From NCBI GenBank assembly GCA_023392995.1, contig JAEWMZ010000051.1, positions 1 through 31,379 on the forward strand: DNA of 31,379 nt, given 5' to 3'. The first letter of the stretch is position 1, and every line of letters begins with the position of its first letter. The DNA comes from Bacillota bacterium. Lineage in GTDB: Bacteria; Bacillota; Clostridia; Lachnospirales; Lachnospiraceae. The notes under the pieces are model-generated. The model was given only the letters and a program-made list of their open reading frames with translations, did not search any database and was not told the origin of the DNA. Below, one piece after another: positions 8,544-16,194 of this stretch. A program made the translations under genes and the position numbers.

Positions 8544-8987
8544 ATGAATATTAATCATTATAACGAAGAATATGCGATTTATGGAATGTTATTTTCACTT
8601 AGTAATCGTATTCAAACACTTGGTGATAAGGCATTTTCTGATATCACGATGAAACAACATTTCTTGATGGTTGCTTTAGAACTATTTATAGAGCCACCTT
8701 CATTAAAGCAAATGGGTGAATTAATTGGTTGTTCCTATCAGAATGTTAAAAGAATGGCTAGTCAGTTGGAGAAAAATAGATACCTTATTATCCAGCAAGA
8801 TAGAGTAGACAAAAGAAAGTTATTGTTAGTTTCAACAGGAAAAATGAAACAAGTAGCAGAGGAATCGAAAGAGGCTTCAATCAAATTCTTGATCAGCCTT
8901 TATCAAGATATAACGCGAGATGATCTTAAAGTTACGTTAGCTACACTAAAGAAAATGGATCAAAATATAGGGGGACTAATCGAATGA
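8544..8987 (+). CDS. MarR family transcriptional regulator
   Basis: 147-residue winged-helix regulator. The HTH and wing cover about residues 45-100: SLKQMGELIGCSYQNVKRMA is the recognition helix region, and QQDRVDKRKLLL is the beta-wing with the conserved D-x-R-x3 pattern. MarR proteins act as dimers released by small phenolic or oxidant ligands. The ATG at 8544 is preferred over an in-frame ATG at 8526 because GGAGG (8535-8539) lies 4 bases ahead. The stop overlaps the start of the next gene (ATGA), so the pair is translationally coupled; the tandem operators upstream suggest it controls both. Confidence 0.87.
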   Translation: MNINHYNEEYAIYGMLFSLSNRIQTLGDKAFSDITMKQHFLMVALELFIEPPSLKQMGELIGCSYQNVKRMASQLEKNRYLIIQQDRVDKRKLLLVSTGKMKQVAEESKEASIKFLISLYQDITRDDLKVTLATLKKMDQNIGGLIE

Positions 8988-9859
8988 GAAAGAGATATGA
9001 CTATTTAGCTATCCCTATAATAATATTACTTTCTATTACTTCAATTGCTGGAATACTTTCTTTGAATTTTAATTATGCTTATGATTTTGTCAATCAGTAT
9101 GGGCATACAGTGAAAATTTACGGTTATGGAATATATGCTTTTGACAGTTATTTTCAAGCACCCACATCAATAGGAACAGATCTATGTATCTTACTTATTG
9201 TAATTCCTATGTTTATAGTTACATATTTGAATTATATGAAGAAGAGTGACGCGATAGCTCAATTGAAGTTGATATCTGCATATGCTGTGGTGCTTTATTA
9301 TGCAGCAAGTATTGTATTTGGCTTAACCTATAATCAATTATTCTTGGTTTATGTAGCATTGTTCTCCTGTTCGCTATTTGGAATGTTTTGGCATATTAGG
9401 AACATATCGTTGCAACAAGCGATCTGTGGTTCCAGTGGAGTTAGCGTATTTTTAAGTCTATCGGGAGTTGCATTAATTGTAGCATGGTTACCTGATGTGA
9501 TACCTGCAATGGTGAAGGGGACAACCCTAGCTCTCATTGGAGTATATACCACAAATATTACATATGTATTGGACATGGGTATTATTAGTGTACTATGTTT
9601 TGTGACGCTTTATATGATAGGAAAGAAGAAGCCGTTAGGGACACTCATACTTGCATGCATTTTCAAGCTTTGTATCGTGGTAGGAATTATGATGCTTCCA
9701 CAAACCTTTTGTCAGATAGCTTCAGGTATCGAGATACCACTGCCGGCACTTATTACAAAGAGTTTTTCTTTTGTATTATTAGGTGGTTTTGCATTTTATT
9801 TTAACCGTAAAATGTATAGAGAGTTAGAGAGCGAAAGGAAACAAATTAGCAAGTATTGA
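8984..9859 (+). CDS. Multi-pass membrane protein of unknown function, MarR operon
   Basis: 291 residues with about eight hydrophobic helices (roughly 9-28, 67-84, 94-113, 118-135, 150-170, 197-212, 219-236, 255-273) and a charged C-terminus. An aromatic-rich external loop (about 30-65) follows the first helix. I do not recognise the family and no catalytic motif stands out. It overlaps the MarR gene by four bases, so it is probably the regulator's main target: possibly a transporter or membrane sensor for the MarR ligand, which is inference from position only. Confidence 0.75.
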   Translation: MRKRYDYLAIPIIILLSITSIAGILSLNFNYAYDFVNQYGHTVKIYGYGIYAFDSYFQAPTSIGTDLCILLIVIPMFIVTYLNYMKKSDAIAQLKLISAYAVVLYYAASIVFGLTYNQLFLVYVALFSCSLFGMFWHIRNISLQQAICGSSGVSVFLSLSGVALIVAWLPDVIPAMVKGTTLALIGVYTTNITYVLDMGIISVLCFVTLYMIGKKKPLGTLILACIFKLCIVVGIMMLPQTFCQIASGIEIPLPALITKSFSFVLLGGFAFYFNRKMYRELESERKQISKY

Positions 9860-9911
9860 GATGAAAATGATACGATCCAGATAGGAAAGAATTTGCAACA
9901 AAAACTTTGTG

Positions 9912-9953
9912 AAAAGGAAAGGGATTACTCAATGTAAGCTCTTTCCTTTTGTG
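9912..9953 (+). terminator. Possible terminator after MarR operon
   Basis: AAAAGGAAAG (9912-9921) pairs perfectly with CTTTCCTTTT (9941-9950). The loop is 19 bases and the T run is only four, so termination may be weak. The right arm belongs to the duplicated leader that starts at 9932. Confidence 0.4.
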
Positions 9954-10038
9954 TGAAAATCTGCTAATATACTTATATTGAGATCATGGTAAGCGACATC
10001 ATATTTGTTACTAAGTTAGAAAAGAGAGGGAAGATATC
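9932..10038 (+). repeat. Duplicated leader of the aldo/keto reductase gene
   Basis: This stretch aligns closely with 4986-5093, sharing CTTTCCTTTTGTGT, AAAATCTGCTA, GACATCAT and GTTAGAAAAGAGAGGG in the same order. The homology continues into the coding copy. The perfect promoter at 4913-4940 is outside the duplicated part. Confidence 0.8.
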
Positions 10039-10383
10039 ATGAAGTAAAGACAATTGGGAAAAACGGATTTGAGTGTCAGTGAAATCGGACTTGGAGCCGA
10101 TGCAACCGTACTAGCGAATGCGCCATATCATTCATATTCCGGTCAATGTACCTATTGCGGACATTGCGCGCCATGTCCGGCTTACATAGATATCGCAATG
10201 GTGAATAAGCTGTATGACCTGGCGGTTATGCAAGAAGAAGTCCCGGCTACAGTTCAGGCTCATTATAGCACGCTTTCTGCGAACGCATCCGACTGCATCC
10301 GTTGTGCGGCCTGTGAGAAACGATGTCCGTTCGAAGTATCGATCGTGGAACGTATGGAAAAGGCAGTTCAGTTATTTGATTAA
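10039..10383 (+). pseudogene. Decayed aldo/keto reductase copy retaining the 2x[4Fe-4S] tail
   Basis: Paralogue of the gene at 5094. The third codon TAC has become TAA, so the normal ATG at 10039 yields only Met-Lys. After the shared LGKT-LSVSEIGLGA stretch, about 266 codons of the barrel are missing, and the frame rejoins at ATVLANAPYHSYSGQ. The ferredoxin tail is intact: CTYCGHCAPCP and CIRCAACEKRCP keep all eight cysteines. The open frame runs from 10048 to the stop at 10383, and a TTG at 10054 could start a 109-residue mini-ferredoxin, but it has no well-placed ribosome binding site. Most likely a pseudogene; a residual iron-sulfur product cannot be excluded. Confidence 0.85.
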
Positions 10384-10409
10384 GCTCCGGCCAGAGAGGA
10401 AGAAAACAG

Positions 10410-11204
10410 ATGTTACGAAAAAAAGTCTCCCTTTATATAATTTTGTCCTATGGTATTTCGTGGGCGCTGTGGATCCCCCTGTTGTTGAATTTTCAGCTGC
10501 GGCTGGATATCCCTCTGCTTCCCGGACAGTTTTATTTGGCATCCTTTGGCCCCTTGCTGGGTGCGGTGCTGGCTTCGCTGTTCTGTGAAGGTGGAAAGGG
10601 GCTGAAATCATGGCTTAGAAGAGCCTATTCTCTTCACTTTCCGAAAAAATGGCTGGCAATCGCGTTGCTGATGCCCATTGTCTACGGAATTGTGGGGATT
10701 GTGGCGCATCGGCTGGCAGTGGGAGTCTGGCCGGACTTTGGCCGCTTCGGACTGACCGAAAAGCTGCCGGGCTTTGCGTTGTGGCAGACAGCACTGGTGT
10801 GGATAGCAACCTTTGGCTTGGGGGAGGAATCCGGCTGGAGAGGCTTTCTTCTTCCTGAGTTAACAAAGAAATACTCTCTTCGTGTAAGCTCCTTAATTGT
10901 TGCAGTTATATGGATCTTCTGGCATGTTCCTGCTTTTTTCTTTAATCCGACCTATGTGCATATGGGAGCTGGAATCTTTGGCTGGGCAATCAGTCTGACC
11001 TTTGGCTCAGTACTTCTGGCGTGGATAGCAAACGGCAGCAGGTATTCTGTAATTCCTGTTTTGATCTGGCATGGGGGCTTTGATCTAATAACAGCCAGTG
11101 ATCAGGCAGAGGCTGTTATGGCTATGATTTGCAGTATGATTGTTATCGTACAGGGAGTTTATTTGATACGGAGGATGGTAAGAAGGGAGAATACTTCGAA
11201 CTGA
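10410..11204 (+). CDS. CPBP-family intramembrane glutamic protease
   Basis: 264-residue integral membrane protein with several hydrophobic helices. The three family motifs are present: GEESGWRGFLLPEL (motif EExxxR, about residue 145), FWHVPAFFF (motif FxxxH) and WHGGFDL (motif HxxxD). The group includes CAAX prenyl proteases and bacteriocin self-immunity proteins; the substrate is unknown here. AGAGAGGAAG precedes the ATG, which starts 26 bases after the aldo/keto reductase pseudogene. The first half is visibly richer in G and C than the surrounding genes, which may indicate transfer. Confidence 0.88.
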   Translation: MLRKKVSLYIILSYGISWALWIPLLLNFQLRLDIPLLPGQFYLASFGPLLGAVLASLFCEGGKGLKSWLRRAYSLHFPKKWLAIALLMPIVYGIVGIVAHRLAVGVWPDFGRFGLTEKLPGFALWQTALVWIATFGLGEESGWRGFLLPELTKKYSLRVSSLIVAVIWIFWHVPAFFFNPTYVHMGAGIFGWAISLTFGSVLLAWIANGSRYSVIPVLIWHGGFDLITASDQAEAVMAMICSMIVIVQGVYLIRRMVRRENTSN

Positions 11205-11219
11205 AGATTATAGAAGGGT

Positions 11220-11305
11220 GCTTCCTTCGAGCTTAGCTTCCGCTTTGAAACAATATATGTTCTGTATACAAATAGCTTAAGTTTCTGAGTTTCGCAATTA
11301 CCTAA
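11220..11305 (+). repeat. Intergenic repeat element, copy 1
   Basis: Similar along its length to 22575-22672: both contain GCTTCCTTCGRGCTTAGCTT, CCGCTTYGAAACA, CTGTATA, AATAGCTT and GAGTTTCGCAATNACCTAA in the same order. It sits between the CPBP and alpha/beta hydrolase genes and has no coding potential. Confidence 0.72.
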
Positions 11306-11332
11306 AGTTGAAGTAAAGAAAAGGAGAGGAGT

Positions 11333-12049
11333 ATGGAGAAAGGATTTGTTTTAATACCGGGAGCAGGTATGTCTGATTGGATATGGGTAAAGCTGCTGCC
11401 GCGGTTAACGAAAAAAGCAGTTACCATACCAAAAAGAATTGAGGTTAATACCAGTGAAAACCGTCTGAACTGCAGCTTTGAGGAAATATTGGAGTACAGT
11501 GAAAAGCTAATCCGTCAGTCGGGTCTGGAAGAGATTATCCTGGTGGGACATTCCGGGGCGGGACTCATCGCAGGTGAGCTTGCGAAAAGAAACCGGAAAA
11601 TTAAGCAGGTGGTATTTCTTGCAGCCAATCTGCCGGGGAACGGAGAGACGGCGCTTGCTTCCTTTTCAGAGGAGATAAGGCAAAGGAATATTGAGGGGGT
11701 GAAGCAGCAGGCTGAGACAGACCGGATTCCCATGAAACTGCTGGAAGAAACTTTTCGCAATTATTTTTGCAACACTACCTCAGAAGAAGATATGGAATAT
11801 CTGCTGCAGCAGGAGTTTCAGCCGGAGCCGGTTTGCGTCCTGACCCACAAGGCTGACTGGACAGAGCTTCTACCCATCGGACTGACCTATATACTCTGTA
11901 CAGAGGACAGAACCTTAACCAGAGAGCAACAGGAGGCCTTTGCTGCCAAGCTTGCTATAACGGATCTTCGTTATGTGAAAAGTGATCATATGTGTATGAT
12001 AAGCCATGCAGAGGAGCTTGCCGGTATATTGAACGGAATTGCTGAATAG
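11333..12049 (+). CDS. Alpha/beta hydrolase
   Basis: 238-residue hydrolase of the esterase/salicylate-esterase-like type. An oxyanion region FVLIPGAGMSDWIW at the start is followed by the nucleophile elbow VGHSGAG, with Ser about residue 80. TEDRT (about 195) supplies a likely acid, and the His in KSDHMCMISH about residue 220 completes the triad. No signal peptide. GGAGAGGAG precedes the ATG. The substrate is not deducible, and the flanking genes do not form a pathway. Confidence 0.85.
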   Translation: MEKGFVLIPGAGMSDWIWVKLLPRLTKKAVTIPKRIEVNTSENRLNCSFEEILEYSEKLIRQSGLEEIILVGHSGAGLIAGELAKRNRKIKQVVFLAANLPGNGETALASFSEEIRQRNIEGVKQQAETDRIPMKLLEETFRNYFCNTTSEEDMEYLLQQEFQPEPVCVLTHKADWTELLPIGLTYILCTEDRTLTREQQEAFAAKLAITDLRYVKSDHMCMISHAEELAGILNGIAE

Positions 12050-12259
12050 AGAAGTATAAAAAATAACAGGAATTTGAGTATGAAGTCTAAAGAGGAAAAT
12101 TCTGTGCGCGCTCCGCTAATCCAGGAAGCTATTTCCATCTTGTCTTGCCATCACATTAGGGCATCGATATAATGAGAATAAGTGATAAAAATGACAATAA
12201 AACGACTCTCTACAGCTTGATTTACTAATTTTCACGAAACGGAAAGGATGATATACCGC

Positions 12260-13255
12260 ATGGACTGGAAAGAAATCCATCATGACCGCATGAATCGTCC
12301 GGGCATCAATGAATTAAAGGCATATTTTTCTGACGAGGTTTTTACTCTTTTCACACGGTTCTCAGATGTTTTATTAAAGGATTATAATGTCGGCTGTGCC
12401 CCTGCGGTTTTTTCCATAAGGCACGGCTGGACATTTCGATTTGGAAGAAATGGCATGTATTTGCTGTCAGGAGTAACCATTGCAGACGGTGCATTTCATG
12501 TCGAGGGTATTGTCGTTTGCGATGCCAAAAGCTATGAAAAAGCAATTCTGCATGTTGATACCAGTTACCCCAGTTTTAAAACGAACTATGAGAGCATGGC
12601 TGCTGAGAAAATAGCACGGCAAACCGAACGTACAAAGCAACGGGTAGAGCGTGAAAAACAGGAAGTAGCCGCTATGACAGATAGAATCATTCCCGAAAAA
12701 TTCAACCGTTACCGATGGTTACCTAAAGTTACGAGGAGAGACTTAATACGGCTTTATTCAGCTGATTCGAAAGGCTTGCCAGACGAAGAATTGGTGGATG
12801 AAATCGGCTTTACCCTATATGCACGTTGTGTCCAGGGCAGAGATACCTGGTTAGATATTGAGGCAGGACAATTAAAATGTCATCATTGCAAAAGCATGCT
12901 CAATTATAAGAAGGGCTTAATGCAGTGCGCTTGTGGTTATCAGTATCTATTCCGTGACTATATGCGCAGCTTCCGAAAGGAGAATATGCCATCAGGAGCA
13001 GCAACCCATATCTTCAACGCATTTATTACTGATTGGGAAAAGGCTTATGATTACCGGCAAAAGATGCGATTGATCGACAATCTTATTCACGAATTCCATA
13101 TTAACTTAACTTCAGGCGTAAAAGGACGGTTTGTGGGTATTAACTTGATTGAGGGTACAAAGAAACAGATTAGTGACTTGATCTTAACCCTTGCTTATGG
13201 TGAAAATAAGGATGGTATATTAAATAGTTTCAAGATAAATTTAAGGAAGCTTTGA
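12260..13255 (+). CDS. Hypothetical zinc-ribbon protein
   Basis: 331 residues, family not recognised. A basic, coiled-coil-prone segment (about 110-150) is followed by a zinc-ribbon-like CHHCKSMLNYKKGLMQCACG with four cysteines in a CxxC...CxC pattern near residues 212-230. The final third, with LIDNLIHEFHINLTSGVKGR, is also conserved-looking. Such a layout could bind nucleic acid, but that is inference. The ATG at 12260 is preferred over an in-frame ATG at 12248 because AAAGGA (12244-12248) can serve the former, while it abuts the latter. It converges on the AraC gene. Confidence 0.72.
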   Translation: MDWKEIHHDRMNRPGINELKAYFSDEVFTLFTRFSDVLLKDYNVGCAPAVFSIRHGWTFRFGRNGMYLLSGVTIADGAFHVEGIVVCDAKSYEKAILHVDTSYPSFKTNYESMAAEKIARQTERTKQRVEREKQEVAAMTDRIIPEKFNRYRWLPKVTRRDLIRLYSADSKGLPDEELVDEIGFTLYARCVQGRDTWLDIEAGQLKCHHCKSMLNYKKGLMQCACGYQYLFRDYMRSFRKENMPSGAATHIFNAFITDWEKAYDYRQKMRLIDNLIHEFHINLTSGVKGRFVGINLIEGTKKQISDLILTLAYGENKDGILNSFKINLRKL

Positions 13256-13275
13256 TTGATACAATTCTCCCAGCT

Positions 13276-13300
13276 AATGAAGTGTGGTACCTTCATTTTT
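13276..13300 (+). terminator. Possible terminator between convergent genes
   Basis: AATGAAG (13276-13282) pairs with CTTCATT (13291-13297), followed by TTT. It ends the zinc-ribbon gene and touches the AraC stop codon at 13299. The stem is short. Confidence 0.4.
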
Positions 13301-14396
13301 ACTCAGAGCGGTGAATTGCCCTATATTTTGAAGGGGTAATACCATATTGTTCCGTGAAAAATTTATTAAAAAAGCTTCGATTGGAATAGCCAAGGGTTTC
13401 ACAGATCTCGCTGATTTTAAGATCTGTTTTCAACAATAAATGACAGGCTTCCTTTAACAGGAAGTCTCTTTTGTATTCGGAAAGATTCTTTCCAATTCTT
13501 TTTTTTACGATACGGTTTATATATTCACTGTTGTAATTGAGTCGCTGTTCCAATTCTTCATTGGAGATATGTCCATGGCATTCCTCCAAGATCATAGAAA
13601 TGCGATAAACGAGTTCTTCCTCTCTGGAGAGTTTTCCTTGATGGGACGAAACCTGATACCTTGCGGGATCCGTCAATAGTTCCAGGAACCGACAGAAGTA
13701 GCCTTTGATCAGGTAGCTTCTGCCGGTTCTTTTTTCGCTGAGTTCTTTTAAAATCGCATTTATGATGGTAAAGAACCCATTCTGGTCAAATTTTTCTTTA
13801 ATACGAAAATCAATATACTCCTTAGCGGTGTAGATACTTATTTTTTCATTTTTTTGAAATAACCGGTGAAAAATATTATCTTTCAAATATACATTACCGG
13901 AATCATCATAAAGGACATCTTCTTCCAGGATTGACCTAATATATTCTTCCTTGAACATGAATAGAAGAAGTTCAAAATCATGATCTTGAACTTCTCGATG
14001 ATGGATATTTCGGTTGCAAAGACAGCAGTCACCGGCATGGTAGGTAACGAATTCATCCTCGATCTGAATGGTAACCTCTCCGGAAAGAACAATTGTCAGC
14101 TCATAGAAGTCATGGGCATGCAGCGGTCGTTCTCCGAGAACTTCAAGAGCGCTTCGTGTGGAATAAATATAGTTATTATGGCTTTCCGTAAATTCAAAGG
14201 TAACGGCATTGTCCTGTGCTGTTGTGACAGATTCATAGAGAATCATATAGGGCATGCCAATCTCCAGATATTCAAAAACGGAACTGCCGAAATTACGGAA
14301 TTTTAAAAATGATTTTTGTATTCCCAGGTCTTTTAGGAAGTTATCCTGAGAAAGTTTGCTATCTTTTGGACGATCTTGCGTTGTTTGATGTTTCAT
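13299..14396 (-). CDS. AraC family regulator of the xyloside locus
   Basis: 365 residues. An N-terminal cupin-type sensor domain (about 90-180, with RPLHAHDFYELTIVLSGEV) precedes the two C-terminal HTH motifs (about 265-362), including HISNEELEQRLNYNSEYINR and DLKISEICETLGYSNRSFFN. AraC proteins of this form usually activate sugar-uptake and glycosidase genes when bound to a sugar. It is divergent from the GPH symporter and GH120 genes, so xylose or xylo-oligosaccharide sensing is the natural inference. The ATG at 14396 has GGAGG 4 bases upstream; the longer open frame to 14495 lacks such a site. Confidence 0.9.
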   Translation of the reverse strand: MKHQTTQDRPKDSKLSQDNFLKDLGIQKSFLKFRNFGSSVFEYLEIGMPYMILYESVTTAQDNAVTFEFTESHNNYIYSTRSALEVLGERPLHAHDFYELTIVLSGEVTIQIEDEFVTYHAGDCCLCNRNIHHREVQDHDFELLLFMFKEEYIRSILEEDVLYDDSGNVYLKDNIFHRLFQKNEKISIYTAKEYIDFRIKEKFDQNGFFTIINAILKELSEKRTGRSYLIKGYFCRFLELLTDPARYQVSSHQGKLSREEELVYRISMILEECHGHISNEELEQRLNYNSEYINRIVKKRIGKNLSEYKRDFLLKEACHLLLKTDLKISEICETLGYSNRSFFNKFFTEQYGITPSKYRAIHRSE

Positions 14397-14495
14397 ATAA
14401 CCTCCATGTCTGATTTGGTTACATTTTATATGATTATGTGTTGTTTCAGATATTTCTGTTGGTTGATATTGATGATAACATAAATGCAGTAACAA

Positions 14496-14565
14496 TGAAA
14501 CGGAAATTTGAAACGGAAATTTTTTAAGCGCTTAGAAAAATCCAAACTACAAAATCCAAACTACA
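14496..14565 (+). promoter_or_regulatory. Regulatory region: tandem repeats and AAGCGCTT palindrome
   Basis: The divergent AraC/GPH gap contains an exact 13-base tandem duplication, TGAAACGGAAATT at 14496-14508 and 14509-14521. It is followed by the palindrome TAAGCGCTTA (14525-14534), whose core resembles LacI/CcpA-type operators, and by AATCCAAACTACA repeated at 14539-14551 and 14553-14565. Directly repeated sites are typical of AraC binding. The rest of the leader to 14630 is extremely A-rich. Confidence 0.6.
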
Positions 14566-14637
14566 GAAAACAATCTACAAAAGCAAAATACAAAAAATCC
14601 AAGTTAAAAAAATCAAGCAATTAGAAAGAGGTTTGTT

Positions 14638-16002
14638 ATGGGAGAGAAGAAGTATTTAAATGTATTGAACAAATTTGGTTATGGTACTGGAGATTTTGCG
14701 GCGAATATGGTATTTGGACTGTTGTCTAGCTTCGTTATGATTTATCTGACGAACACCGTAGGTATGAACCCGGCAATTGTTGGAACTTTGATCCTGGCTT
14801 CAAAACTGCTAGATGGTGTGTCAGATATCCTATTTGGAAGTATTCTAGACCGCACTCATACCAAGATGGGAAAAGCCCGTCCTTGGATGTTCGGCTCCTT
14901 TATTGGTAATTCAATTTGTCTGATTTTAATATTTGCCACACCGCTCGGAATGGGAGAGACAGCACAGTATGCTTATTTCTTTATTACATATACACTGTTA
15001 AACGCTGTATTCTATACCGCTAATAATATTTCCTATTCCACGCTTACTGCTTTGATCACAAAGAACGGAAATGAGCGTGTACAGCTGGGTACCTTTCGAT
15101 TCATCGGTTCCACTCTGGGAAATTTAGTTGTTTCTAATTATACTTTAAAATTAGTGGAGTATTTCGGCGGTGGAGCTCCCGGATGGAAAGTAACAGCAAT
15201 CATTTTCGCAGTGGTTGGTCTTGTTATAAATACCTTCTCTGTATTTTCTGTAAAGGAACTTCCGGAAGAGGTTTTAAATGATACGGTAACAGACATTGTA
15301 CCGGAGAAAGTTGGCTTTTTTGAAGCGATGAAGTTGCTGCTTTCGAACAAGTACTTCGATATGCTCGCAGTTCTGTATACGGTTTTCTACATGAGTATGG
15401 CAATCTCTATGGGTGGTGCTGTTTACTTCTGTATCTATGTGCTCGGTGATGGAAATAAATTTGGAGAGTTTGCAACCGCATCTTCCATTGCCAGTGTGAT
15501 TGGTCTGATCCTGGTACCTTTCCTGATTAAGAAATTCCATAGTATCCGTACGGTCAGTCTTGGTTCCTTCAGCCTCCATGTAGTGGTACGAATCGCATTC
15601 ATTGCAGCTGTACTGACGAAGAATATTCCTCTTATGTTGATTCTTTTTGCGTTATCCTTCCTAACCTGCTGCTCCTTGGGTGGAACCTTTAATGCCCTGG
15701 TTGCGGAGGCCTCAGAATATACATTTCGAAAGACAGGAAAGAGAATTGATGGAAGTATGTACTCTTGTACTTCGTTTGGTATGAAGGTTGGCGGTGGACT
15801 TGGAACAGCAATCAGTGGTTGGCTTTTGAAGGCATCCGGCTTTAATGCTCAGGAATTGGTTCAGGCGGCTTCTGTAAACAATATGCTGTCATTTATGTTC
15901 GCTGGCGTGCCGTTGATCGCCGGAATCATTGTATTACTTATTTATTTTAAATTAAATGTTCAAGAGGTAAACGCAAAGGAACAAGAAAAAGCTAGTGTGT
16001 AA
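14638..16002 (+). CDS. GPH-family sugar:cation symporter
   Basis: 454-residue, roughly 12-helix transporter of the glycoside-pentoside-hexuronide family (XynB/XylP/MelB relatives). The N-terminus NKFGYGTGDFAANMVFGL and the loop between helices 2 and 3, DRTHTKMGKARPWM, are family hallmarks. It probably imports xylosides or xylo-oligosaccharides with Na+ or H+, to be cut by the GH120 enzyme encoded next. AAAGAGG lies 6 bases before the ATG. It is the first gene of the operon, divergent from the AraC gene, and no simple terminator separates it from the GH120 gene. Confidence 0.92.
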   Translation: MGEKKYLNVLNKFGYGTGDFAANMVFGLLSSFVMIYLTNTVGMNPAIVGTLILASKLLDGVSDILFGSILDRTHTKMGKARPWMFGSFIGNSICLILIFATPLGMGETAQYAYFFITYTLLNAVFYTANNISYSTLTALITKNGNERVQLGTFRFIGSTLGNLVVSNYTLKLVEYFGGGAPGWKVTAIIFAVVGLVINTFSVFSVKELPEEVLNDTVTDIVPEKVGFFEAMKLLLSNKYFDMLAVLYTVFYMSMAISMGGAVYFCIYVLGDGNKFGEFATASSIASVIGLILVPFLIKKFHSIRTVSLGSFSLHVVVRIAFIAAVLTKNIPLMLILFALSFLTCCSLGGTFNALVAEASEYTFRKTGKRIDGSMYSCTSFGMKVGGGLGTAISGWLLKASGFNAQELVQAASVNNMLSFMFAGVPLIAGIIVLLIYFKLNVQEVNAKEQEKASV

Positions 16003-16022
16003 TATGAAATGCGAGAGATAGA

Positions 16023-16165
16023 GTTAGAAAGAAAGTCGCTTTCAAACTAACGGACATTCGACCTTTAGGTCGCTCAATTCCGGATGTGAAATGCTCTGCA
16101 TTTCACACTATTTATTCAGGTCTATTCACAAAGCGAGTATAATATATTCGCATTGTGAATAGACC
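16023..16165 (+). other. Chain of four hairpins between symporter and GH120 genes
   Basis: Hairpin 1 is imperfect (16023-16035 with 16039-16051). Hairpin 2 is CGACCT-TT-AGGTCG (16059-16072). Hairpin 3 is TGTGAAATGC (16085-16094) with GCATTTCACA (16098-16107). Hairpin 4 pairs 16119-16136 with 16148-16165 over 18 bp with one mismatch. None ends in a T run. They fill most of the 170-base gap and could stabilise or process the operon mRNA, or be a repeat element. Confidence 0.75.
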
Positions 16166-16194
16166 ATCAAAAAGTGAAAGGCAGGGATATAAGA

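Noticed and set aside
12236..12245. GAAACGGAAA before the zinc-ribbon gene as an AraC site shared with 14496
   Set aside because: A single 10-base match overlapping the ribosome binding site; too short and not repeated.
14539..14600. Possible short CRISPR-like array (repeated AATCCAAACTACA)
   Set aside because: Only two exact 13-base copies with a one-base gap; no spacers and no cas genes.
16138..16143. TATAAT in the loop of the fourth hairpin as an internal promoter for GH120
   Set aside because: No acceptable -35 at 16-18 bases upstream; the sequence there is TTCAGG.
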